Below are positions 1-12,921 of a DNA stretch of 64,000 bases, piece by piece. Source of the DNA: Cylicocyclus nassatus. Its lineage: Eukaryota > Nematoda > Chromadorea > Rhabditida > Strongylidae. Each line of letters begins with the position of its first letter. The stretch's first letter is position 1. The position numbers and the translations under genes were made by a program. The stretch spans positions 50,116,941 through 50,180,940 of the forward strand of contig CATQJL010000112.1 of assembly GCA_958299035.1 (NCBI GenBank). The letters run 5' to 3'. The notes under the pieces are model-generated. The model had not been told where the DNA came from and did no database searches. It saw only the letters and a program-made list of their open reading frames with translations.

Positions 1-1080
1 TTGTGTGATCTTCATGACTGTAGGAGACTCAAACTTAACAGCATGCAAAGCAAGACCTACAATTGGTGATGGTCGTATCGTTTCTTCGAATGATCGTATA
101 CACACGTCAACGATAACATCGCACTTGGCAAGTACAGCAGGATCCGTGTCCTGAAATGTCATGATAATGAAATGATGACATTACGGGAGATATCCTCAAG
201 ATGAATTGTGTGCAATAAAACGTTCAAGTGCGCAAAGATTCTTTGAGTTGGTATAAAGATGTGACGAGAACCTCTATCAAAACAGCAGGCTCTGCGTCCG
301 TATCTATCAACATATATTAAGGATTAAAATATACTTCCAGTGCGCATACTCGTAATCATGCACAAGATAGACACAATCAATTACGCATATTTCGAGCTGC
401 ATAAGACACATTTGAGGTATGAATCGATCCAAAAAGCCATCAACCCGCTTACACTACCAAAGGTATAGGCGATTTATCAAATGCACAGACTGGACGTCAT
501 ACTGGACGTCGTCCAACCAAGATAATTCGTGCATGGGAGAGACAGCAGACGGCAAGAGGTACGAAAGAGCGCTCAATCAGCGAGACGCCGACAGCGTCCG
601 CAGTGACGCCTATTACGTGCGATGAATTCCTCTACAGTATTTACCTTGAGGTGATGCAAATGCTCTGGATTAAGGTAAGAATACAGGGTAAATTTGACCT
701 CGTTCCATGCTGGCTAGTAAACACTGGTTTGAAAGTTGCGCAACTAACCTCATTATTTCGAAAATCCAGAATTAATCACAAAAACCACTCCATCAATAGT
801 CTACGATGTCTCAGCAAGTCGAAAAGAGCCAAACACTGAAGGTGATTGAGTGCAACCGCACGAAAATTTGAAACATAAACCTGAAAACGAGGAACTTACA
901 ACAACATAAACGCCAACGCGACGAAGAGCAACACGGAAAAGAAAAAAACGGTAAAGAAACGCGGAAAAACAACAAAATCAAAGAAACGACGACTAAAATA
1001 TGGAGAAAGAGCGCAAACAGAGGACTCATCACCGTGGGGTTAGACGTTTGCTTGCTACGCGCCAAATCGATACGCAGCCT
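1..1080. other. No recognisable gene
   Basis: I see only short reading frames with no family resemblance and no convincing splice-bounded exons. From about 880 to 1010 the sequence is purine-rich (many GAAA/AACG runs) and leads into the GC-rich repeat block at about 1087. Nothing else can be supported here. Confidence 0.5.
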
Positions 1081-1086
1081 GCTCCG

Positions 1087-1230
1087 GGGCCCTCCCATTT
1101 CTGCTCCGGATACCTCCCATTTCCTGCTCCGGATACCTCCCATTTTCTGCTCGATACCTCCCATTTTCTGCTCCAAATACCTCCCATTTTCTGCTCCGGA
1201 GGCCTACCATTTCTGCTCCGGACCCCTCCG
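1087..1230. repeat. ~22-bp tandem repeat block
   Basis: Six or so imperfect copies of a unit built on CCTCCCATTTTCTGCTCC follow each other, some with a CGGATA spacer. Both strands stay open for more than 100 codons here because the short unit lacks stops. This explains the overlapping frames on both strands, which I do not call genes. Confidence 0.75.
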
Positions 1231-1259
1231 ATTTTCTCCGGCGCGGCTCTTCCAAATCT

Positions 1260-1301
1260 GGCGGACTCGCGCCGGGCAAATTTCTCCGGCGCGAGTCCGC
1301 C
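1260..1301. repeat. GC-rich inverted repeat
   Basis: GGCGGACTCGCGCCGG at 1260-1275 is matched by its reverse complement at 1286-1301 across a 10-nt loop. Further half-copies (GGCAGAGTCGCGCCGG near 1308 and CCGGCGCGACTCTGGC near 1431) show that the motif recurs in both orientations through 1240-1470. It looks like the stem of a degraded foldback element. Confidence 0.6.
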
Positions 1302-1884
1302 AAATCTGGCAGAGTCGCGCCGGAGAAATGACGTACCTTTGCAGCAGGGCCGGAGAAGCCTCCCACTTGCCTGCCAGTAATGTCACCGCGACGGACCGCC
1401 CATTTGCCCATCTCTCATTGGTCAACTGGATCCGGCGCGACTCTGGCAGATTCGGACTGTCCGGCGGAGGGGTCCGGTCGATTGTCTGAGTAATAAGATG
1501 GGCGGCCTCAGCGCTTATTATAGTAGTACTACCTGGCTTTCCTGGTCCAGCTCGGGTCCCGCTTAAAGGAAAACGAAGAAAACAAACGACCCAAAAGAGC
1601 GAAAGTACGGAGAAATCGACCATATTGCGAAAACTGAAGAAACACAATTACAAAAACAACTTTTTGCGTAGAACATCACGACCAAATATGATCTCTGGCC
1701 CTTCTGAGCCCTTGTAGGGCTTGTCGAAGAAGCAATCTATTTAAAAATTGTGAAGATTGCTTCAATCAGCAATCACTAAGTCAGCAAAAAAGTCAAATTC
1801 TCGAAGTTTCCGCGTCGTCCGTGCAAGGTGCACCGACTGCGATTGGAGCGCGCTTTCCGAGGCTGATCATAACGCTGTGAAGGG

Positions 1885-2159
1885 AACGGGTCATGACTCA
1901 CAGTCTGCGCGGCAAAATTCCAAAGCGACGTCGCAACGCGATGCCAACCAGTACGAGTGAGTTGCTATTAAAGGACTCATCGCTGACGTGATTAGAGCAT
2001 GTCTGACGTGGAGATTAGCCACGAATAGCCGGCGAAGATCGGCCACGCGTCATGACTCACACCGCGCACGGCGATTTTGCAGAAAGCGGTGGAATATTCC
2101 ATTCTGTTTTCATCGCTTCGCGACGAAACTTTCGCGCAGACTGTGAGTCATGACCCGTT
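1885..2159. mobile_element. MITE-like element with 26-bp terminal inverted repeats
   Basis: The left end reads AACGGGTCATGACTCACAGT... and the right end is its reverse complement finishing at 2159, giving 26-bp arms. The inside holds no coding frame. An internal segment at 2042-2070 is found again, perfect and inverted, at 17966-17994. No clear target-site duplication flanks it, so the superfamily is open. Confidence 0.55.
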
Positions 2160-2229
2160 TCGCAAAGGAGAAGAAGATGGAGAGGGAGAGAGTGAGGAAG
2201 ACGGGAGGAGCGACAGAAGAGAGGTATGA

Positions 2230-3740
2230 TAGCTTACTTTTTCATGATCGCTAGCTGATACTGCCAGTTGAATGTTTTCACTCCTTCGATTGTTATTGCT
2301 CTTGCGTAAGTTTTGGCTTTGGAATATGTTTGCTGTTTAGACTTTGATGGTAGTTTTGGTTGTTTCTATCACCTACGCGGAAGTACTGAGGAAGGAGTAT
2401 CATGATTGCATTTCGATCTACCGTTTCTTCGCATGTTTTCGATAATTTTATCTTGACATATGTTATTTGACATTTTTTCGCTTTATTAACGTACAAGTGG
2501 CACTGTTGGCTGCCTAATGAAATACATTAGGTACCGCTGTAGCGTTACATAATATAACAGTGGCTATGCCTTTCATAACATTGTCTAAGTAGAAAATTCT
2601 AGTCAATTTCATTTGTTGACATAGTATTCTTCTAGTGATATTGTCACTCTGTTTTGCTATCTCCTACGCTCCTGCGATATCTATCGATACGACAAACTAT
2701 AACAAGAAGATTTCTCCAGTTTCCATGCGGCCATAAGGATGGATGCCCAGGAACAATTTGCGAGGTAGTTGCTTATTTGGGAAGCTCCTTCACTACATTT
2801 CTATTTGCAGGTGTTGCGGCATCGCTAGGTTAATCACAGAATTGTTGCTGTCCATGCAGAGCTACCACGCGCAGAAATATTGTCGGACTTCTGATCTAAG
2901 ATGCGACTCATGTTGTTTATGATCAAATGATCCTTCGCATCGTACCGTTATATTCTGTTTTAGAGGTGAGATGAGAGTGATGTATAAACGAGGGAGGATG
3001 TCTGCTGAATTTTGGAGTCAGTTTGCAGTTTCGATCCCTATATGCACGTGTATGTATAACTTTGTTTTATCATTATATATACAGAGTCCATTAGAAACGT
3101 TCATATTTACCCGACTTTTCAATTTTCGCAACTTCTGCTAGTTAGTAAAGGTTAATTTGCAACACATGTTCCCATATCTCATCCTACCTCTTTTACCTCA
3201 CCAAATGATGTTACGTTTTGGATCGCATATTATCTTCAAGCAAGAAATCTCGAATTTCCTGGTGTATAGCTTAGATTCATAATCAGTAGCACTCCACAAA
3301 CAGCATCTTAGCACAACAGAACTTGATATCGATCAAAAAGCTTTAAATTTTCTTTCATAAATAAACTCATAAGTTTAGCATTCGTGCTATTTCGGACTAT
3401 GCTAGGGACCTTTGGACAAACAGTTTAATTTGCTTTCTAGGTAAAGTAGCTCTCAAATTAGGTTATCTGTCCGAGAAATAGTTACACACAAAACAGCACA
3501 TCGAGTTTTATAGATTTCACAAAATTCACAATTATGTTGTTCCGAACATTCACAATAAAAAGCCCACTATCAAAAGTGGAACATACTACAGCTAAAATTG
3601 CACCAGGGTCAGTGACAGTAACTTGCACACAAAACTTGCACACAACCCTAATATAAGTGCTTAATGAAAAGATTACTACGATTTATCAAAGTCAAGTACT
3701 AAATCAAAAAAAAAGAACTGAAAAGATGGCTACCATTACT
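2230..3740. other. AT-rich stretch without a recognisable gene
   Basis: I find only short reading frames, no domain signature and no ordered acceptor/donor pairs joining coding segments. Plain AT-rich intergenic sequence. Confidence 0.4.
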
Positions 3741-4480
3741 ACAGTCGACTGCACGAAATTGCCCGGCTAGCCGTAGGCTGAACGCACGCGAGCGTGCCTG
3801 CGCCGCCGCTTCCGAGTACGGTCACTATGATGACTCATGCGTGTGAATGTCAATGTTAGCCGCAAATGACATGCGCGCGGGCGTTCAATCCCCGGGCGAT
3901 TCCCTGCAGTCAACATATCTACTCTCGTTCTGCTTCATACTCTGCTCGGGACATAGCGTTACACTTTCTTCGTCGATTCGGATATCTCATCGTAACAGTC
4001 CATGCCGTAGCAGTCCATCGTTCATATCCTCATCGTCATTCCAGCTGCATAGCCTGAGGACGACGTAACTATGAATGGAACTAGAAAACCATTGGTTTAG
4101 AAATTTTTAGTACAACAGCACCAAAATATTAAAACCTACCTCTCAAAAAGACTACTCTTTTGTCCTCAAAACTTTAGGTATTTCATATTACAGTCAGCGG
4201 AAACAGAGAAGGGAGAAAGCAGTTGCTATATCTGAACTTATAGTCACGCTCTACGTACAACATGAATCAAGAAAAATCAATCAAAACCATATGAAATCAA
4301 AGCAAACATTATTTCTTTCTCACCTTATGTGAATCGGAGCGCTTCTCTTCGTTCATTATTCATCTTCGTAAGTTTTCTGCCAAGTATCATGCGGGCTCCA
4401 TAAGGCAGCTTGAGCTGACTAGCTGGAATGGATGTTTTCATGGTTGAGAGGTGATTAGTCCGCCCAAGACCCACTTTGTA
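3741..4480. other. No recognisable gene; CpG-rich patch
   Basis: A CpG-rich patch at about 3750-3890, including ACGCACGCGAGCGTGC, sits in otherwise AT-rich sequence. Overlapping 60-70 codon frames at 3847-4068 have no family resemblance. The rest up to the foldback element at 4481 shows nothing I can name. Confidence 0.4.
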
Positions 4481-5215
4481 TTAGGTTGGTCCGAAAGTTC
4501 GTTCGCACCATTTTCAAAAAATCATAACTTCCTTCACTCACAATGATTTTGCGCAATTCAAATTTTATTAGAAAGCGTAATCCATGTAGTTTCCAAAAGT
4601 TTCCTGGGAACTTTCCAACATGTACAGGTTGCAGAGATAAAAATGAAAGAACGAAAACATCCGAAATTCGGAATTTTTGAGAAACAATTCCAAAAATCTA
4701 GAAACTGCGCGATAAAATCCAGAAAAGCCATTATCCTAATTTCTCTTATATTTTATTACTAACTGAGTTAAGTTTGTGCTGATCGAGCTCTTCTTTTAAA
4801 AGTTATGATTTTTTGAAAAAAATGCCGAAAAATCAATTTCCTAAGAATTCCTAAGAAATTGATTTTTCGGCATTTTTTTTCAAAAAATCATAACTTGCGA
4901 AAGAAGAGCTCGATCAGCACAAACTTAGCTCAGTTAGTAATCAAATATAAGAGAAATTAGGATAATGGCTTTTCTGGATTTTATCGCGCAGTTTCTAGAT
5001 TTTTGGAATTGTTTCTCAAAAATTCCGAATTTCGGATGTTTTCGTTCTTTCATTTTTATCTCTGCAACCTGTACATGTTGGAAAGTTTCCAGGAAACTTT
5101 TGGAGACTACATGCTTTACGCTTTCCAATAAAATTTGAATTGCGCAAAATCATTGTGAGAGAAGGAAGTTATGATTTTTTGAAAATGGTGCGAACGAACT
5201 TTTGGGCCAACCTAA
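4481..5215. mobile_element. Mariner-type foldback element
   Basis: TTAGGTTGGTCCGAAAGTTC at 4481 is mirrored by a right end that, read in reverse complement, starts TTAGGTTGGCCCAAAAGTTC and ends at 5215. TA flanks both sides (4479-4480 and 5216-5217). The two arms of about 360 bp pair almost completely around a centre near 4847 with practically no loop. Terminal sequence and TA target are those of mariner-family elements. No transposase is encoded, so it would have depended on one in trans. Confidence 0.85.
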
Positions 5216-5229
5216 TATTTAGACGAAAA

Positions 5230-5750
5230 ATTGGTGGGTTTATGTATAGTAAAACCATTGATTCCATCGAGAATCGCTCTACAATGCACAGCATGTATGA
5301 CCACTATTTTTTTAAAACATTGTAATTCCTGATACAAAAAGAGACGTTAATGACAGATAAAATTAGTACATAGCATTTGACAGCACCTGCTGAAGCATCC
5401 TTTTGACGTCGAAGTCACGGCGATCCTTCTGCACAGATAGGAACAGACTCAAAGAACGCAGGTCTAATCTCCAGTCGCCTTCCATAGTCAAAAAGATTAT
5501 ATGTCGAAGTAGGGTCGCATCATCTGGAACAACGGTTTTTGATTGCAAATAAAACACACTCAGAACACTTATTTTTGAACTCTTCAATCAGAAAATGGCT
5601 GGTTTACAAGATTTTCTCAGAATTTTTTACGCACGACATGATGTACCCCTTGATCATTTATAATTGTTGAGTGCAAAACACCTACAAATCATTCGGAGAA
5701 GAAAGTGCACGACTTTTCCTGAGACTTCCGATTTTGGCCGTGACGAACAC
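5230..5750 (-). repeat. Inverted copy of 9290-9545 with a ~270-bp insertion
   Basis: The stretch starting ATTCCATCGAGAATCGCTCT and the stretch around AACACCTACAAATCATTCGG are reverse-complement matches to 9290-9545. Relative to that copy, this one carries about 270 extra bases (about 5355-5633). The extra piece holds a 74-codon minus-strand frame (5363-5587) with a protein-like composition that I cannot identify. Confidence 0.6.
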
Positions 5751-7404
5751 TGGTGTTCTGACTGCCGCAGAGCATAGTTCCAAAATCTTGCTAAGAGTTT
5801 TCTGCAGTGCTGATTTCTTATCATGTTGAATCTATAAAAAAAGATAAACATCCACAAAACCACCAGGTGAGCGCGTGTACCTACCTGGCACCAATGTCTC
5901 ATCATCTGTTATTCTGTTTCGCAAATTTCGGCCGATTATGTGAATCTATACACATTTGACTACTCCCAATAGCACAAACTGGAACGAACTGGAACGAATA
6001 CAGCTGTTAGCAGACTCAGCAGAATCACCAAGTTTAGTCGCTACAGCAAGGAACATGATTATGGCAAGGATTTTCGCTTATCAGACACCACGGGCGCCTT
6101 CTAAATAAGAAAAGTATGCCCAAAATGTTCTCACCAAAATACTCTCTACTGGGCAAATTATTCTATTATTATTATTTTTTAGCAAATTCACTGCCTGTAA
6201 CTTGATGACTAACATGATAAAACTCTATGGACTAACTACTTTTGCAGGCACGTTCTAAAGTGCACAGTTGGCAATAAGTGGCATGAAAAGATTAGCGTAA
6301 CGATGATTTTCATCTGACTCGATCGAGCGATCCCAAGACTCATCGCCTTAAACCTTAAACAGCACGATCAAAAACTGCACCAAACAAAAACACTGTACAA
6401 GCTGTACAACTTATTACAAATTCGCACTCTTCTAACTTCCCTATCGCACTGTTTCCTGGTTCTTGCTCAAAAGAGTGTCATTTTTTAGCCCATTTCCCAT
6501 TCATTGCCTACTCTAAATCGTTAATGTCATAAACACACCATACTGTAATTGCAAAAGACCGCCACAAACCACTCACAAAGGGTAATATGGACAAGAGAAA
6601 TAATAGTTCTAAGCCTTGGCCAAACCTCATTCCTCAGGCACTTTGGAAAACAGGCAAATGTGTGCAACGACTTCTAAAGCAAAAACTTGAAATTTACCGA
6701 GCATTAACCAAAACAAATCCTTTGCAGCAAAGATTAATTAAATGAGCACTCACACTGGACGTGATCCGCATCCGATTACTTCCAGAATTTCCTGACACAT
6801 ATCGCGAAAAAACAGTACGGATAACTTCATCAGCCTTTCACTGGGGTAAAGAGTGCTAGCAACATGTTCTTCATTTGATTTTTGTGAACTGCTCTGAGAT
6901 CTCCTCGTCAAGAAACTTGATTAAAATTTTCAACTAAAAGGACGAGTTGCGAGTCCGTAAAAATCGTCTTCTTTCACAAATACATCTCTATAGCAAGAAA
7001 ATACACTGAACATCGATCCACAAAGGTTTGTATAAGGTAACAAACTCGATCAGCACACGTCATGCATGTATACTTATCAGAGGCTTCTACTTGTCCCAAG
7101 TAGATCTTTCACTGATGAATCGCGACGAACATCAAAAATATCATGAGATATACGTATATTGTTGATGGTCAAACCACTGTCAAACATAAACATATTCTTG
7201 AAGAAAACCGATAGTTTTGAAAATACATCTAAAAATATGAAAATACAAAATCTGTATTTAGCATGGCTCTAAACATGAACATCAGCGAAGCCCAAGCAAA
7301 ATTTATTGAATTAGTGCCTCAACAAACATGATTGGTGACGAAAATGGTATTTTCACTGATGAACTGCGACATTTTCGGAGATTTTCACTGCCACAAAAAA
7401 GCTA
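5751..7404. other. No recognisable gene
   Basis: AT-rich sequence. Apart from the MULE copy that starts at 7405, I see no reading frame or repeat I can support. A short C-run (CCCCCCCCC near 7450) marks the edge of that copy. Confidence 0.4.
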
Positions 7405-9262
7405 CTAAGCTATGATAAGCTTCTGCCACATTTATCGTTCTAAGGGTAAACAACCCCCCCCCCTCCCCACCCCAATTACACCAGTATTTTCAATAAGATT
7501 TTTTCATCCAGATGTTGAAGAGATAGTCCAGGAACTGTTCGCATGCCTCATGTGCTAGATGGTCTACTGGGAAGGTTGGTCTGTATAAACCAGGGATTCT
7601 TCGTAAATATTTTTCAGCCAGAAACGGTATTCCTCCTATCGTGCGTTACCACTTTCTAGCTTCCCTGCAGTAACATCTTCCCTTTACATACTTCGTCAAA
7701 CCTAGCGCATTTCTGCGCCTGCTCCAGGCTTGACTCAGATGGAAGAGACAGCCTTCGATAGATGAATTACAAAACTGTTCTTCCGCCGCCCTTATTGCGG
7801 CTGCCTCAAAGTCCAAAATAATTCTCGCTGGCTGCATGTTGGGATCGATAGATTCTAATTCGTGCCGCACTCTCGCAAAGACTAAGTCGTAAGTTTCCTG
7901 CAACTTATTGCGCATCAAAGCGTAAAATAGTGGGACCTGAAAAGGTCTGTGTAAACACTTGTGTATTTGTAGACCAATCCCTATTTCCTAACTTGATGTT
8001 CGTTTGATAGGCATCCGTGTATCGTATAGAGTTGGGCGTGATCGCCCAACTCTGTCGGTAGAATCTTATAGATCCCATCCATAACGAGTGCTTTTAGCCC
8101 CTGTTGACACGCCATCTGTAATTCCAATTCCTTTCATGTGTCTGTTATTTTGAAGTCCTTTTTCATTATAAGTCTACGTAGTACCCGACTTTGATGTTGG
8201 TGATACAGGAATACTTCAATAACTGAGTTTACAAAGAACCATAGAAAGCAACCAAGAAAGATATTTGTGCTGTCATAACTACTCACTTTCACTGTCTGGC
8301 TTGAGAAGTAGATGTGATATGTCGGCGCCAATTCTTGGAGGAACTTGGTACCATTTTCAAATGCGTATCTTTCGAGTATGAAGTTCCAGGTAGCGGCATG
8401 AGTGACATGGGAGGCCTTTGCTCTAAAGCAATACGAACTCGATTGAATCCAGTTTTGCAAACACCTATCCTGACCGTTCAATACTTTTTCTTCGGGTGGC
8501 CAGCCCTTTTTTATAAAAATGTGCCACGATCTCATCGCTCGAATGAGGTTCATTCATAGCCGAATGCAATGCATTCTCCAAAGCCTCTATTACCGGAATA
8601 GAAGCCAATTCTGAGAGCTGTCGAATGTTGTGGCACGCTTGGAACATTGAGACTTCGTTAACCAGTTTGTCGAGATAGTCTATTAGGGTTGTCACCCTAA
8701 GATTATTCACAAAGACATTGTGAATAAGATCTACCTCATACATGATGCGATTTGCCCTGTCGGCGGAGGCATTGATAACTTTGCACACATGGTGCAAACA
8801 GGGGTCATCAAGAATCTCATGGTCTACTACCTGAAATATTTGGGCTCAGGGAGGAGAGGCTAAAAATCGTTCTTGTATTAATCTCCATACTTACACCAGT
8901 TTTAACATTCACACACTTCAGGCACTTTTGGCGTAAATTTAGCATAAGTGATGACATACTTACCCGAATAGTCACGTTGTGTTTGGTTCTTTTACATTCG
9001 CTACATGCGAATACTTCATAATTTTTGTTCCTTCGTTGGAGTATGGAGATATATGTCGTTTTTGTGCCAGGAATTGTGTAACTGATGACCTTGTTTCCGC
9101 CTTTTTCTTTGTTGGCGTTCATTAAGGAATCGCTGTGACGCTGCGGCTGCTTTCTGTTCGGTCATTAATAAAGAATGAGTACCACTGATTTAAGATAGCT
9201 GATAAGGACGGAAAACATCAACGTGCAAGAGTTGGATCACATCTAGCATGTTAAAACAAAGT
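7405..9262 (-). pseudogene. Mutator-like (MULE) transposase, broken left copy
   Basis: Read on the minus strand, this encodes pieces of a MULE transposase. A C-x2-C zinc-finger-like segment comes first (about 8817-9122, ...YEVFACSECKRTKH). A helical middle region follows (8465-8797 and 8150-8465). The first catalytic Asp lies in MDGIYKILPTELG (about 8040-8085), the second in ILDFEAAAIRAAEEQF (about 7780-7850), then the GCLFHLSQAW Cys/His motif. The catalytic Glu region (NVAESYH-like, about 7410-7440) is only a degraded remnant. An intron of about 65 bp separates the first and second catalytic segments. Stops and frame changes between segments, and a C-run near 7450, show it is dead. It is the inverted partner of 10741-12595, and the two transcription directions point outward. 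Confidence 0.8.
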
Positions 9263-9289
9263 ATTTTTATCGATTACTGGTCATTGGTC

Positions 9290-9545
9290 AGAGTTCGTCA
9301 GGACCTTAATCGGAAATCTCAGGAAAAGTTGTGCATTTTCTTCTCAGAACGAATCGTAGGTGTTTTGCACTCAATAATTGTAAGTGATGAAGGGGTACAT
9401 CATGTGGTGGGGAAAAACTCATGAGAACGCCTCTATTCGTAGCAGGAATTACAATGTTCTCGAAAAATAGTGATCACACATGCTGTGCATTGTAGAGCGA
9501 TTCTCGGAAATGGAATCAGATTTATACATTTTAGCTTTGTCTAAC
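9290..9545 (+). repeat. Inverted copy of part of 5230-5750; coding-like
   Basis: This segment is the reverse complement of parts of 5230-5750 and lies just outside the inner end of the left MULE copy. In one plus frame it reads DYWSLVRVRQDLNRKSQEKL and continues for about 50 codons, while the partner copy keeps NRKSQEK. That suggests a once-coding exon. I do not recognise the family. Confidence 0.5.
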
Positions 9546-9930
9546 CCTCATCAACCAGGCTGGTGATGTTTCAAATGCCTTTATTCGCGAGGATGCGAAC
9601 GAAGCATTGCAAAAGGTTGTGAAAAGGAAACACATTTAGCGTGCCAAAATAAAGCAACGGGTTTAGTTCGAGCCGAAAACTAAAGTATATCGTAGATTAC
9701 AGAAGAGCTCATAGAGTCATCATAGGGAGCTTATAGACTTAGGATCAAGACTACAGTTTATTGAGATGCTGAGTGTGTGCCAGTTATACGATGTTAATCT
9801 CTTGAAATTTCTTATCATAATTTATAATTACGAGCTAAGGATGTTTACGTGTTCTTCTGAGTGTGTCTGTCCAGTGACGAGTCTGACCAGTGCAAGCCTC
9901 TGCGAAGCAAAGGTGACGCACTGGTAAATA

Positions 9931-10605
9931 CAGGGTGTCCCAAAAAATGTGAACACTGCTTGATCGTTAATAACTCCGTTGCTTTCATGTCTTTCGCCGA
10001 GCTTGAGGCACCATTCTGTGGAGCGAGGTTCAACTTAGAATTGTGTATGGAGCGAACCACCGGTCGGTGTTCTTTATTTTAGAATTACGGTTTGAACTTC
10101 TAGCATGTGGATGTATTGTGAAATATGCCATTTGGCACAATTCTTCAAAAAAATCTGAAAAATTGTGTACTAGGGTTTTCGCGCACGCTGATTCCATTAC
10201 ACAACTTTTTATAAGTGTTTTTAGCTTTTTTGACGATGTAATCACTTTTCTGACAAATGCTGGAAATTCAGTTACCACGATTTACCTGGGATAACCTTGG
10301 AAAGAAGCATCACAGTAAAGCGGAAATTTCATACTCGAAATCAGCGGCTTCCATTACCATAGTGTAAGAGTTTTTAACTTGTTTGGTTTTGTTCAGAGGC
10401 ATAAATTGGCCTCCAATGGCCTAAAATCCTTCTCAAAGTTCCTACCGTAATCCTACAGTAATGAAGAGCAATCGACGATTCGCTCCATACTGTAAGCCTA
10501 AGTTGAGCCTCACTCTATAGAATGGTGCCTCAAGCTTGGCGAAGACATGAAAGCAAGAAGGTTATTAACAATAAAAAAGTGTTCACATTTTTTTGGGACA
10601 CCCTG
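9931..10605. mobile_element. TA-flanked foldback element (Tc1/mariner type)
   Basis: Left end CAGGGTGTCCCAAAAAATGT at 9931 and right end ...TTGGGACACCCTG at 10605 are inverted repeats bounded by TA (9929-9930 and 10606-10607). Homology between arms extends inward by more than 110 bp (GCTTTCATGTCTTTCGCCGA on the left, mirrored near 10540). No open frame fits a transposase. It sits in the spacer between the two MULE copies. Confidence 0.85.
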
Positions 10606-10740
10606 TATATAAGCCGGATACGGCTCCACTTCCCACCCACCCCTTCGAATATGTAGTCCTGATCTTAAATCTATAAGTTTCCAATTAATTTCTTGTATTC
10701 TACGATACATTTTAGTTTTGCGACTTGAACTGAATCAGTA

Positions 10741-12921
10741 ATGCTTTGTTTTGACATGCTAGATGTGTTCCAACTCTTCCACGTTGATCTTTTCCGTCCT
10801 TATCAACCATCTAAAATCAGTGATACTCATTCTTTGTTAATGGCCGAAGATAAAGCAATCGCCGGGTCACAGCGCTTCCTCGGTGAGCGCCAAAAAAGCC
10901 AAAAAGGAAAAAATGAAGTCATCCGTTACACGATCCCCTGCACAAAAGCGGCATATATCTTCTTACTCCAACGAAGGAACAAAAATTATGAAGTGTTCGC
11001 ATGTCGCGAATGTAAAAGAAGCAAACATCACATGGTCATCCGTGTAAGTATGTCATTAGTCTTATTCTCCTTTACGTTTATGTTCAAAATTGCCTCATCT
11101 GAAGTGTGTAGATGTTAAAATTGGTGTAAATATGAAAATAGATAGAAAAAACCTTTAGCCTCTCCTTTGAGCTCAAGTATTTCAGGTAGTAGACAATGAG
11201 ATTCTTGATAACCCTTGTTTAAACCATGTGTGCAACGTTATCAATGCCTCCGCCGACAGGGCAAATCGGATAATGTATGAGGTAGATCTCAAGATCAATG
11301 TCTTTGTGAATAATGTTAGGGTGATACCCCAATAAATTATCCGGACAATGTTTAACAAAGTCTCAATGTTCCAGGCGTGCCAAAACATTCGACACGTTCC
11401 AGAATTGGCTTCTATTCCGGTAATAGAGGCTTGGGAAAATGCACTTCACTCGGCCATGAATGAACCTAACTCATCCGATGAAATCGTGGCGCATTTCTAT
11501 AAAAATGGGCTCGCCACCCGAAGAAAAAGCATTGAGCGGTCAGGATAGGTCTTTGCAAAACTAGATTCAATCAAACTTCTACTGCTTTAGAGCAAAGGCG
11601 TCCCATGTCACACATGCGGCTACCTGGAACTTCATACCCGAAAGATACGCATTTGAAAATGGTACCAAGTTCCTCCAAGAATTGGCGCCGACATATCACA
11701 TCTACTTCTCAAGCCAGACAGTGAAAGTGAGTAATTATGACAGCACAAATATCTTTCTTGGTTGCTTTCTATGGTTCTTGGTAAACTCAGTTATTAAAGT
11801 ATTCCTGTATAACCAACAGCAAAGTGGCTACTACGTAGACTTATAATGAAAAAGGACTTCAAAATAACAGACACATGAAAGGAATTGGAATTACAGATGG
11901 CGTGTCAACAGGGGCTAAAAGCACTCGTTATGGATGGGATCTATAAGATTCTACCGACAGAGTTGGGCGATCACGCCCAACTCTATACGATACACGGATG
12001 CCTATCAAACGAACATCAAGTTAGGAAATAGGGATTGGTCTACAAATACACAAGTGTTTACACAGACCTTTTCAGGTCCCACTATTTTACGCTTTGATGC
12101 GCAATAAGTTGCAGGAAACTTACGACTTAGTCTTTGCGAGAGTGCGGCAGGAATTAGAATCTATCGATCCCAACATGCAGCCAGCGAGAATTATTTTGGA
12201 CTTTGAGGCAGTCGCAATAAGGGCGGCGGAAGGACAGTTTTGTAATTCATCATCGAAGGCTGTCTCTTCCATCTGAGTCAAGCCTGGAGCAGGCGCAGAA
12301 ATGCGCTAGGTTTGACGAAGTATGTAAAGGGAAGATGTTACTGCAGGGAAGTTAGGAAGTGGTACCGCACGATAAGAGGAATACCGTTCCTGCCTGAAAA
12401 ATATTTACGGAGAATCCCCGGCTTATACAGACCAAGCGTCCCAGTAGGCCATCCTGCATATGAGGCATGTGAACAATTCCTAGACTATCTCTTCAACACG
12501 TGGATGAAGAAATCTTATCGAAAGTACTGGTGCAAATGGGGAGTATCGACCCTAAGGACGACAAATGTGGCAGAATCTTATCATAGGTTGGGAGAATTTT
12601 TGTTCTCAAAAAAAAAAGGATGAAAGAACTAATTAGTAAGCTGCGAAGATTTTTTTCACGACGAAACTCTAACTTGGAGGCTGTCTTAGAAAGGCTAAAA
12701 AAAGAAAATAAAAACGCAATGGCCAACCTCATATCTGCTGAAAAGGTAGCAATTTATGAATTTCGAATAGATGATACGGGCGTTTGTTCCAGCTGGGTAC
12801 GCCGAAGTTCCGTGAAAAAAGATACCAAATGAGAAGGGACAAAATCATGCAGCATATGGATAGATTCAAAAAAACAATAGAAAACAAAGTTGTCACTACA
12901 TCTCAATTAATCAGGTACTGA
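10741..12921 (+). pseudogene. Mutator-like (MULE) transposase, broken right copy
   Basis: The longer of the two MULE copies. In order: N-terminal zinc-finger-like segment (10741-11050, ...YEVFACRECKRSKHH); middle region (11190-11735); first catalytic Asp in VMDGIYKILPTELG (about 11930-11970); a ~65-bp intron with acceptor TTTTCAG at about 12076; second Asp in ILDFEAVAIRA (about 12190-12220); GCLFHLSQAW; catalytic Glu in TNVAESYHR (about 12565-12590). A Lys-rich C-terminal helix follows (12620-12790) and a final segment ends in TGA at 12919. Lesions: a stop near 11330, a 1-nt loss at about 12255 relative to the left copy, a frame change in the A-run near 12615 and another near 12815. Superfamily assignment is firm; activity is excluded. 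Confidence 0.8.

Noticed and set aside
1000..1647. Four overlapping frames of 118-151 codons on both strands
   Set aside because: Caused by the 22-bp tandem repeat and GC-rich inverted repeats; no domain or splice structure.
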